Assembly: GCA_004557035.1 (NCBI GenBank) | Contig: SFFB01000029.1 | Span: forward strand, 1-27,110 | DNA length: 27,110 bases | Reading direction: 5' to 3' | Source: Bacteroidales bacterium | GTDB taxonomy: Bacteria > Bacteroidota > Bacteroidia > Bacteroidales > Bacteroidaceae | Shown here: one piece after another, positions 7,050-13,715 of the stretch | Position numbering within the stretch: position 1 is the first letter of the stretch | Layout: every line of letters begins with the position of its first letter | Made by a program: the position numbers and the translations under genes | Notes under the pieces: generated by a model | What the model was told of the DNA's origin: nothing | Seen by the model: the letters and a program-made list of their open reading frames with translations, nothing else | Databases searched by the model: none

Positions 7050-7505
7050 TTAATCACTCAATACAAATCTTTCGTCATAGTCGATATGATTGAGTTTTAA
7101 AAATTCTATGTATTCTTCTCTAAAACTGTGATGTTCGTGATGCTTACGTTGATTTTGGATATAATCCAATACTTTGGGCACCATAGATTGGCTGACGGAG
7201 AAGGCGGCATAACCACCTTGCCATTCAAAATTGTTGTAGTATGAACCAAATGTTTTGAGCCATCTACTGCTGTCACGTTTGGTTTCTTCCACAACTTTCG
7301 CGATGCTCATATCCTTAGACAAAATGAACATAACGTGAATGTGGTCGGGCATTCCTCCCACTTTGAGCACCTTACAGCCCGTGGTGTTGATTAACTGACC
7401 GATATAGGCAAACATACGGTCTATATGGTCTTCTTTCACAACTGGACTTGTAGTCTTAATATGGAAGACCAAATGGATGTATAGCTTTGACAATGACTGC
7501 GGCAT
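7050..7505 (-). CDS. REP-associated (IS200/IS605-type) Y1 transposase
   Basis: The 151-residue single-domain Y1/HUH nuclease carries the metal-binding His55-Ile56-His57 in GGMPDHIHVMF and the candidate nucleophile Tyr115 in KVLDYIQNQRKHH. The N-terminus (MPQSLSKLYIHLVFHIK) is typical of the Bacteroidetes and cyanobacterial group of transposase-IS200-like proteins. Such proteins cut single-stranded DNA at palindromes. There is no accessory TnpB and no IS605-like element around it; instead a dense palindromic repeat cluster lies 15 bases beyond the stop. That fits a domesticated RAYT that maintains intergenic repeats. It reads in the same direction as pflA, 36 bases after that gene's stop. The frame and catalytic residues are intact. 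Confidence 0.85.
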   Translation of the reverse strand: MPQSLSKLYIHLVFHIKTTSPVVKEDHIDRMFAYIGQLINTTGCKVLKVGGMPDHIHVMFILSKDMSIAKVVEETKRDSSRWLKTFGSYYNNFEWQGGYAAFSVSQSMVPKVLDYIQNQRKHHEHHSFREEYIEFLKLNHIDYDERFVLSD

Positions 7506-7541
7506 AAAATATGTATCAGTATATATGCGACAACCTTCTTC

Positions 7542-8276
7542 TCAATTCACCACCAACTGGGGGAAATACGTGCGGAGGATGGCGGCGGCGTGGTCGAGCT
7601 GTTCGGGTGAGTTTTCCTTGATGCCTTTGAGCTTGTAGTCGAGGCCCATGGCCTCATATTTATGCACGCCGAGGGTATGGTAGGGGAGCAGTTCCACACG
7701 CTCAATCTGCTTGTAGTCAGCAAAATGGCGGCCGAGGCGGTGCAGATGGTCGTCGTCGTTGGACAGGCCGGGTACCAATACATAACGCAACCAGAAGGGA
7801 TGCCCCTCGCGCTCCAGCCAAGCGGCCGTTTCGAGGGTGCGGGCATTGCTGCGCGAAGTGATGGTTTCGTGGCGCTCGGGGTCAATCTCTTTCACGTCGA
7901 GCAAAACGAGATCGACGGTGCGGAAAAGGGCCTCGACGTGCTCGTTCCATACCGTACCATTGGAGTCGATACAGATGTGGAAACCGGCCTCTTTCAGACG
8001 CTGGCAAAGCGGCACGAGAGCCTCGGCCTGCACGGTGGGTTCGCCGCCTGAAAAGGTCACACCGCCACGGCGGCCGAAGAACGCTTTCATCGAGACCACC
8101 TGGTCGTAAATATAGTCGGGATCGGTGAGTTTGCTCTCGCCCACGGGGTCAATCGTGTCGGGATTGGCGCAATAGAGGCAGCGGAAGGGGCAGCCTTGCA
8201 AGAAGACGACGAAACGCAGACCCGGACCGTCGAACGTGCCCATACTCTCATAACTGTGTACGCGAAGTTGTTTCAT
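7542..8276 (-). CDS. pflA: pyruvate formate-lyase activating enzyme
   Basis: This is a radical SAM enzyme that installs the glycyl radical on pyruvate formate-lyase for anaerobic cleavage of pyruvate to acetyl-CoA and formate. The 244-residue chain has the hallmark ESMGTFDGPGLRFVVFLQGC, the cluster motif Cys29-x3-Cys33-x2-Cys36 (CPFRCLYC), and the SAM-binding FSGGEP. A longer reading from 8300 is possible, but a TAnnTTTG box covers 8298-8305, so ATG 8276 (MKQLRVHSYE) is preferred. The partner pflB, which often sits next to it, is not in this window: upstream is 600 bases of non-coding DNA, downstream the Y1 transposase. Confidence 0.9.
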   Translation of the reverse strand: MKQLRVHSYESMGTFDGPGLRFVVFLQGCPFRCLYCANPDTIDPVGESKLTDPDYIYDQVVSMKAFFGRRGGVTFSGGEPTVQAEALVPLCQRLKEAGFHICIDSNGTVWNEHVEALFRTVDLVLLDVKEIDPERHETITSRSNARTLETAAWLEREGHPFWLRYVLVPGLSNDDDHLHRLGRHFADYKQIERVELLPYHTLGVHKYEAMGLDYKLKGIKENSPEQLDHAAAILRTYFPQLVVN

Positions 8277-8297
8277 GATTTCATCTTTATTCAAGTG

Positions 8298-8305
8298 CAA
8301 ATATA
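8298..8305 (-). promoter_or_regulatory. -7 box (TATATTTG) for pflA
   Basis: On the minus strand TATATTTG fits TAnnTTTG and lies about 22 bases before the pflA ATG, leaving a short leader. The -33 element is not clear. Confidence 0.5.
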
Positions 8306-8403
8306 ATTAAAAATGGCATTGCCCGGCCGTGTCGGGTGATAAATTGCAAGCATCGCCGCCGATTTCATCCGAATTTGTCATTTTCCTAACGCTACTTTGG
8401 GCG

Positions 8404-8411
8404 TATCTTTG
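8404..8411 (+). promoter_or_regulatory. -7 box (TATCTTTG) upstream of a terminator
   Basis: TATCTTTG matches TAnnTTTG on the plus strand, 16 bases before a strong rightward terminator hairpin and about 590 bases from the next plus-strand gene. The only product would be an RNA of about 45 nt. A T-rich stretch at 8381-8385 lies near the -33 position. Confidence 0.35.
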
Positions 8412-8427
8412 AGGTAGGAGAGAAGAA

Positions 8428-8461
8428 GGGGGTGCCTTGGGCGCTCTCTTTTTTGTTTTTT
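8428..8461 (+). terminator. rightward intrinsic terminator with no gene before it
   Basis: GGGGGTGCC (8428-8436) pairs with GGCGCTCTC (8440-8448) through nine pairs including G-T wobbles around a 3-base loop, followed by T6 (8449-8454), one G, and T6 (8456-8461). No plus-strand gene ends nearby; pflA runs the other way. It may end a very short transcript starting near 8417. Confidence 0.6.
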
Positions 8462-8881
8462 AGGCGGTTACAGCGATAAGGAGAGAAATTTCTGTCCTTA
8501 TGGCAAGACAAAGTGTCCTTATGCAAGAAAAATTAAAGTAGCATTTCGGGCATTTTTTGATTACTAATTGAAGGTCTTGGACTAATGATAAAATCATTTT
8601 ATCTTATTATATAATTTATATACCGATGTTTACACGATTATATTAAAGTGTCGCTTTATAGATAAAGCATTTTAGGATGTTTTGTCCTATTTCTGCATTA
8701 CTGTCAAATAGTTTTAATGCGTCGTCACTCACAATCCGGCATTTTGAACATACACATCACTAACTTTATGAACGGCACAAAAATGTCAATTATCGACACA
8801 GGGCGCTGTGAAAACGTCATAAAATCGTCTGAGACCATAAATAAATAGGCGCAACAAGGCCGCGTATGTGGGAGAATTTTG
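8462..8881. other. AT-rich intergenic region before mrcA
   Basis: This stretch of about 420 bases has no supported coding frame. Its left half is strongly AT-rich (for example 8581-8660). No repeat or further promoter was recognised in it. It ends at the mrcA promoter. Confidence 0.5.
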
Positions 8882-8889
8882 TAAGTTTG
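8882..8889 (+). promoter_or_regulatory. -7 box (TAAGTTTG) for the PBP1A gene
   Basis: TAAGTTTG fits TAnnTTTG and lies about 112 bases before ATG 9001. Its position inside the upstream open frame argues against the earlier ATG at 8866 as the start. The -33 box is not evident. Confidence 0.5.
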
Positions 8890-9000
8890 CAGTGTAGTAG
8901 GTCAAAACCCGCCGACATACCGTCCCACGCAGGCGGTTTCAGTCCGAAAAACGCGCCAAACGGTGCCCCTCGACTGAGTCGGTCTGTCAAACTATCGTCC

Positions 9001-11352
9001 ATGCGAAAACTTTTTTTCAAGATACTATGGGGCCTTTGGGGCCTTGCCATGATTTTCGTTGTCGTGTTTTTCTTTCTCGTCAAGGAGGGGAAGATTGGTT
9101 ATATGCCGCCGCTTGACGAACTCGACAGCCCCATCAACAAATATGCCTCACAGGTGCTCTCTGCCGACGGCAAAGTGATGGGCACCTGGTCGAGAAACGA
9201 AAATCGTATTTATGTAGACTACGACAGCATTTCTCCCTATGTTTTCCAGGCTTTGGTGGCCACTGAAGATGAGCGTTTTTACGAGCACTCGGGCGTGGAC
9301 CTCAGAGCGCTTGGGCGTGCCGTCATCAAACGAGGCATTATGCGCCAGAAAGAAGCCGGCGGCGGTAGCACCATCACTCAGCAGTTGGCCAAACAACTCT
9401 ATTCCAACACTGCCTCCACCACCACCAAACGACTCATGCAGAAGCCGGTGGAGTGGGTGATAGCCGTGGAACTGGAACGGCACTACACCAAAGAGGAGAT
9501 ACTCACCATGTATCTCAACTACTTCGACTTTCTCCACAATGCCGTCGGCATACGCACGGCCGCACAGGTGTATTTCGGTAAGCGGCCCATTGACCTCACG
9601 CTCTGCGAGGCCGCGCTGCTGGTGGGTATGTGTAAAAATCCCTCTTATTTCAATCCCGTCAGAGAACCTGAACGCTGCAAGGAGCGTCGCAACATTGTGT
9701 TGCAGCAGATGGTGAAAAACGGTTATATCACCAAGGCCGACTACGACGCGCACAAGAACGACGACCTCGGGCTCCACTTCCACCGCGTGGACCACAAAGA
9801 GGGCGCTGCGCCTTATCTGCGCGAATACCTGCGGCGCATCCTCATGGCCCAAAAGCCCAATCGCGCCGACTATGTGGACAAGGTGCAGTATTACGGCGAC
9901 TCGCTCAACTGGGAGCAAAATCCGCTCTACGGTTGGTGTAACAAAAACAAGAAAAAAGACGGCTCGAACTACGACATCTACATCGACGGCCTCAAAATCT
10001 ATACCACCATCGACTCGCGTATGCAGCAATACGCCGAAGAGGCCATGCGCACACACCTGAGCCAGAACCTGCAACCGGCGTTTGAGAAAGAAAAAGCCGG
10101 CTCGGCCAACTTCCCCTATGCTTCGTCGCTCTCTGCAAAACAGGTGAACGCTTCGCTCAAGCGCGCGATGAAACAGAGCGACCGCTACCGCGAAATGAAG
10201 CAGTCCGGTCACACTGACGAGGAAATCGAAAAGGTGTTCAACACGCCCGTCGACATGACCGTCTTCACCTATCAAGGGGAGCGCGACACGCGGATGACGC
10301 CGATGGACTCCATCAAATATTACAAGAAATTCTTGCGCTCGGGCTTGATGTCGATTGACCCCACCAACGGTCACGTGAAAGCCTATGTGGGTGGCGTGGA
10401 TTTCGCCCACTTCCAATACGATATGGTGATGCTCGGTCGCCGACAGGTGGGCTCTACGATGAAACCCTTTGTCTACACCATGGCCCTTGAAGACGGTATG
10501 ACGCCGCAAAGCACCGTGCTCAACGTGCAGCGCTCATACGGCGGTTGGTCGCCACGCAACGGCAGCCGGGCGAGATATGGCGAACACGTCACCTTGAAAT
10601 GGGGTCTCAGTCAGTCCAACAACTGGGTGACGGCGCAACTTATGTTCCAGACCGACCCCAACGGCACGCGCCTGGTCAGCTACCTGCATCTATTCGGCGT
10701 GGCCAACGACCAGATTTATCCCTCCATGCCGCTCTGTCTCGGTGCCACCGAAATCACCGTCGGCGAATTGGCCTCGGCCTATACGGCCTTCATCAACAAA
10801 GGCATACGTTGCGCACCGTTGCTCGTTACGCGCATCGAAGACAACCACGGTAACGTCATTGCCGAATTTGCGCCACGCATGAACGAAGTGGTGAGCGAAA
10901 ACACGTCGTATGAGATGATCGACATGCTCCGCGGCGTAGTCGACCAAGGTACGGGCCGCCGCCTGCGTTTCAAATACGACCTCAAGGGTCCCATAGCCGG
11001 TAAAACCGGTACGACCAACGGCAATTCCGACGGCTGGTTTGTGGGTTGTGTGCCCCGGCTCGTCACGGCCTGCTGGGTGGGTGGCGAAGAGCGCGACATA
11101 CATTTTGCCTCCACCTCTATGGGACAAGGTGCCTCGTCGGCCCTGCCCATATGGGCCTATTATATGAAGAAGGTCTATAAGAACAAGGCGCTGGGCTATC
11201 GCGAAGACGAACAGTTCGACATTCCCAAGCCCCAACACACCGGCGGCGCCAGACCGACCGACGAAGAGGGCGAAGGAGGCGATGCCAACGCCGACATACC
11301 CGAAGCCGGTGGCGGAGGCGGCAATGCCGAAGCCGACCAGTATTTCGATTGA
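9001..11352 (+). CDS. mrcA: class A penicillin-binding protein 1A (glycosyltransferase/transpeptidase)
   Basis: The bifunctional peptidoglycan synthase polymerises lipid II glycan chains and cross-links stem peptides on the periplasmic face of the inner membrane. The 783-residue chain starts with a short basic tail and one membrane anchor (about 8-28). The GT51 domain follows, with catalytic Glu89 in EDERFYEHSG and GGGSTITQQLAKQLY. The transpeptidase domain has Ser485-Thr-Met-Lys488, Ser539-Asn-Asn541 and Lys668-Thr-Gly670. The last 45 residues are a Gly/Asp/Glu-rich disordered tail. The frame extends 45 codons upstream to 8866, but the promoter box at 8882 and the membrane anchor support ATG 9001. 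The gene is flanked by non-coding DNA on both sides. Confidence 0.93.
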   Translation: MRKLFFKILWGLWGLAMIFVVVFFFLVKEGKIGYMPPLDELDSPINKYASQVLSADGKVMGTWSRNENRIYVDYDSISPYVFQALVATEDERFYEHSGVDLRALGRAVIKRGIMRQKEAGGGSTITQQLAKQLYSNTASTTTKRLMQKPVEWVIAVELERHYTKEEILTMYLNYFDFLHNAVGIRTAAQVYFGKRPIDLTLCEAALLVGMCKNPSYFNPVREPERCKERRNIVLQQMVKNGYITKADYDAHKNDDLGLHFHRVDHKEGAAPYLREYLRRILMAQKPNRADYVDKVQYYGDSLNWEQNPLYGWCNKNKKKDGSNYDIYIDGLKIYTTIDSRMQQYAEEAMRTHLSQNLQPAFEKEKAGSANFPYASSLSAKQVNASLKRAMKQSDRYREMKQSGHTDEEIEKVFNTPVDMTVFTYQGERDTRMTPMDSIKYYKKFLRSGLMSIDPTNGHVKAYVGGVDFAHFQYDMVMLGRRQVGSTMKPFVYTMALEDGMTPQSTVLNVQRSYGGWSPRNGSRARYGEHVTLKWGLSQSNNWVTAQLMFQTDPNGTRLVSYLHLFGVANDQIYPSMPLCLGATEITVGELASAYTAFINKGIRCAPLLVTRIEDNHGNVIAEFAPRMNEVVSENTSYEMIDMLRGVVDQGTGRRLRFKYDLKGPIAGKTGTTNGNSDGWFVGCVPRLVTACWVGGEERDIHFASTSMGQGASSALPIWAYYMKKVYKNKALGYREDEQFDIPKPQHTGGARPTDEEGEGGDANADIPEAGGGGGNAEADQYFD

Positions 11353-11376
11353 TGCGAATAAAATCGTCTACGTCTC

Positions 11377-11426
11377 ATTGAGCGGCCAAGCCAGCCCGGT
11401 AAGGGCGTCACATAATAGCCCGGGGC
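11377..11426. repeat. diverged copy of the RAYT-linked intergenic repeat
   Basis: ATTGAGCGGCC (11377-11387) is identical to 6603-6613. ATAGCCCGGGGC (11415-11426) matches ATAGCCCAGGGC (6642-6653) with one change, and the spacing between the two blocks is 38 versus 39 bases. A GC-rich palindromic segment lies between. It stands in the 223-base gap between mrcA and kdsB, which holds no gene. Confidence 0.6.
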
Positions 11427-11575
11427 GTTAGGCCTCGTAATGCGAGAACACGTCCACAATCCGGCCTGTAGGGTCGGCACATCTCAGGGCAAACAACAAC
11501 GAACATGGTCCGGATCATTCGGCAGAATGACACCCGTTTATCAGACCTATCCATTCATTCAATATACAACGCGCT

Positions 11576-12373
11576 ATGTCAACCTATGAAATAAAAAACG
11601 ATTTACGCCCCGACTTCATCGCCATCATTCCGGCACGCTATGAGTCGACTCGTTTTCCCGGCAAACCCCTGGCCATGCTCGGTGGCAAACCTATGATACA
11701 ACACGTGTGGGAACGCACGAAGACCGTTTTTGAGGAAGTGGCCGTCGCCACCGACGACCAGCGCATAGCCGACGCCGTAGAGGCTTTTGGCGGACGCGCC
11801 GTGATGACGTCGAGCAGTCACCGAAGCGGTACCGACCGCATTTGTGAGGCCTATGAAAAACTCGGATCTACAGCCGAGGTGGTGGTGAATGTTCAGGGAG
11901 ACGAACCCTTCATTGCCGACTCGCAACTCCGTGCCATCGCCGCCTGTTTCGACGACCGCAAGGCGCAGATTGCCACCCTCGTGCGGCCATTCACGGCCAA
12001 CGCCGGTCTTGAGGCGCTCAAAAATCCCAATACGCCCAAAGTCGTGGTCTCATCCGACGACTACGCCCTCTATTTCAGCCGCTCGGTCATCCCTTACCTG
12101 CGCGGCGTGGACGAGAGCGAGTGGCTCACCCATCATCGCTTCTACGCCCACATCGGTCTCTATGCCTATCGGGCAAACGTGCTGAAACAAGTGGCCGCTA
12201 TGCCACAAGGCCTACTCGAAAAAGCCGAGAGCCTCGAACAGCTGCGTTGGCTCGAAGCCGGCCTGAAGATAAAGGTGGGCTACACCGACTGCCGCACCAT
12301 CGGCATTGACACACCACAAGACCTCGAAGCCGCCGAAGCTTATCTGGCCTCACTCCAAGACAACAACCTTTGA
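11576..12373 (+). CDS. kdsB: 3-deoxy-manno-octulosonate cytidylyltransferase
   Basis: The cytosolic enzyme activates KDO with CTP to CMP-KDO, the donor for the inner core of lipopolysaccharide. The 265-residue chain has the nucleotide-binding signature IPARYESTRFPGKPL (18-32), VNVQGDEPFI in the middle, and HIGLYAYR and LEQLRWLE toward the C-terminus, all characteristic of KdsB. The N-terminus is about ten residues longer than usual (MSTYEIKNDLRPDF before the first strand), but no later ATG gives a better start. It lies 28 bases upstream of the MORN gene and may be co-transcribed with it. No other KDO gene is adjacent. Confidence 0.93.
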   Translation: MSTYEIKNDLRPDFIAIIPARYESTRFPGKPLAMLGGKPMIQHVWERTKTVFEEVAVATDDQRIADAVEAFGGRAVMTSSSHRSGTDRICEAYEKLGSTAEVVVNVQGDEPFIADSQLRAIAACFDDRKAQIATLVRPFTANAGLEALKNPNTPKVVVSSDDYALYFSRSVIPYLRGVDESEWLTHHRFYAHIGLYAYRANVLKQVAAMPQGLLEKAESLEQLRWLEAGLKIKVGYTDCRTIGIDTPQDLEAAEAYLASLQDNNL

Positions 12374-12401
12374 TTTACATCACACACAGACTCCAACCAT
12401 C

Positions 12402-13541
12402 ATGCCCCATACATTCAACGTCATCAACAAGACACTCCGCCTCGCGTGCATAGGCACGCTGCTCTGCGTGGCCACAGCCGCCGACGCCCAAAAAATCGAA
12501 GTAGGTTCGTATGAATTCAAAGACGGTTCCATCTACACCGGCGACCTTTTCAACGGCAAGCCCAACGGAGTGGGACGGACGGTCTATAAAAACGGCGACA
12601 TCTACGAAGGCGACTGGGTGAAAGGCAAACGCGACGGCACCGGCGTGTGCAACTTTGCCGACGGCGAGCGTTATGACGGACAATGGTACCAAGACCAGCG
12701 TCACGGCCGCGGCACCTACTTCTCACTCAACAACAACCGCTACGAAGGCCTCTGGTATCGCAACGCCAAAGAGGGTGAAGGCACCATGTTTTACTACAAC
12801 GGCGACAAGTACGTCGGCACGTGGAAAGACGACAAACGCAACGGCAAAGGCACCTACTTTTATAAGAATGGGGCTTACTACAAAGGCGACTGGGTGGACG
12901 ACGTCAAGACCGGCAAAGGCATTTTCGACTGGAACGACGGCGCCAAATACGAAGGCTATTGGCAAGACAACAAACGCAACGGCAAAGGCACCTACTTCTA
13001 TCCCGACGGCGACTACTACCAGGGCGACTGGAAAAATGATGTGCAAGACGGTCGTGGCATATACCGCTTCCGCAACGGCGACGTCTACGAAGGCGACTAC
13101 CGCCAAGGCGAGCGTACGGGTGAGGGTGTTTTCACCTTTGCCAACGGCGATGTCTACAAAGGTCAGTTTGTGGCTGGCCAGCAGAGCGGTCAGGGCACTT
13201 TCATCTGGAAAGGCGTGGCCACCTACACCGGTAGCTGGAAAAACGACAAGCGCAACGGATACGGCAAATACAAATGGAAAAATGGCGACGAGTATGAAGG
13301 AAACTGGCAAGACAACCTGATGCACGGTGAAGGCATACTCCGCACCTCCGGCGGCGAGAAATACAAAGGCTCATTTAAGATGGGTAAAAAAGACGGCCGG
13401 GCCATTGAAATCTCAGCCGACGGCACACGCTTCGACGGCACCTACAAAGACGGCGAAAAAGACGGCAAGTTCACCGAGTACGACGCCAACGGCAATGTCA
13501 TCCGCAAAGGAGAATACCGCAACGGCCGACTCGTCAAATGA
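12402..13541 (+). CDS. exported MORN-repeat protein (about 14 repeats)
   Basis: The 379-residue protein is built almost wholly of MORN repeats, 23 residues each, of the form YxGxWxxxKxNGxGTxxxxNGD. About 14 consecutive units run from residue 43 to about 365. The start at 12402 gives a classic signal peptide (basic start, hydrophobic core TLRLACIGTLLCVATA, cleavage near ADA-Q at about 29-30), so the protein is probably periplasmic or surface-exposed; the frame also extends upstream inside kdsB, which is not needed. MORN sheets bind lipids or proteins in other systems, but the ligand here is unknown. The repeats are conserved at DNA level in places (near 12840 and 12979), which may allow unit gain or loss. 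Cotranscription with kdsB is plausible. Confidence 0.85.
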   Translation: MPHTFNVINKTLRLACIGTLLCVATAADAQKIEVGSYEFKDGSIYTGDLFNGKPNGVGRTVYKNGDIYEGDWVKGKRDGTGVCNFADGERYDGQWYQDQRHGRGTYFSLNNNRYEGLWYRNAKEGEGTMFYYNGDKYVGTWKDDKRNGKGTYFYKNGAYYKGDWVDDVKTGKGIFDWNDGAKYEGYWQDNKRNGKGTYFYPDGDYYQGDWKNDVQDGRGIYRFRNGDVYEGDYRQGERTGEGVFTFANGDVYKGQFVAGQQSGQGTFIWKGVATYTGSWKNDKRNGYGKYKWKNGDEYEGNWQDNLMHGEGILRTSGGEKYKGSFKMGKKDGRAIEISADGTRFDGTYKDGEKDGKFTEYDANGNVIRKGEYRNGRLVK

Positions 13542-13566
13542 AATCATTGATATAAGACAGCAAACG

Positions 13567-13686
13567 CTCTCAGACTATTAGCCTCTTAGACTTTTGTACT
13601 TTTTATTGCTTAGCCTCTTGAACTCTTAGTCTTTCAGTCTCCTTGTCTCTTAAACATTTAGATTTTTCGTCTCTTCGACTCCCCTC
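13567..13686 (+). repeat. degenerate 8-bp tandem repeat tract (consensus CTCTTAGW)
   Basis: Fifteen successive 8-base blocks stay in phase between the MORN gene and glgB. Examples are CTCTCAGA (13567), CTCTTAGA (13583), CTCTTGAA (13615), CTCTTAGT (13623), CTTTCAGT (13631), CTCTTAAA (13647) and CTCTTCGA (13671). Position 1 is C in 13 of 15 units, position 2 is T in 13, position 4 is T in 13, and position 7 is G in about 10. The plus strand is strongly pyrimidine-rich. It ends 29 bases before the glgB start. Confidence 0.7.
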
Positions 13687-13715
13687 AAGCCAAACCTTAC
13701 CAATATCATAACACC

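Noticed and set aside
6694..7100. Plus-strand open frames of 110 and 117 codons
   Set aside because: They consist of the foldback repeat sequence and have no protein-like features.
8866..9000. 45-codon N-terminal extension of PBP1A
   Set aside because: A promoter box at 8882-8889 lies inside it, and the membrane anchor begins directly after ATG 9001.
9148..10509. Minus-strand open frame of 453 codons inside the PBP1A gene
   Set aside because: Shadow of the plus-strand gene, which has all catalytic motifs; the antisense product is His/Val-rich without domain features.
12306..12401. Upstream start of the MORN protein inside kdsB
   Set aside because: The start at 12402 produces a proper signal peptide; the upstream part is kdsB coding sequence in another frame.
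12540..13500. Repeated DNA that could suggest a CRISPR array
   Set aside because: The repeats encode MORN units with 69-base periodicity in one open frame; there are no constant repeats with unrelated spacers and no cas genes.
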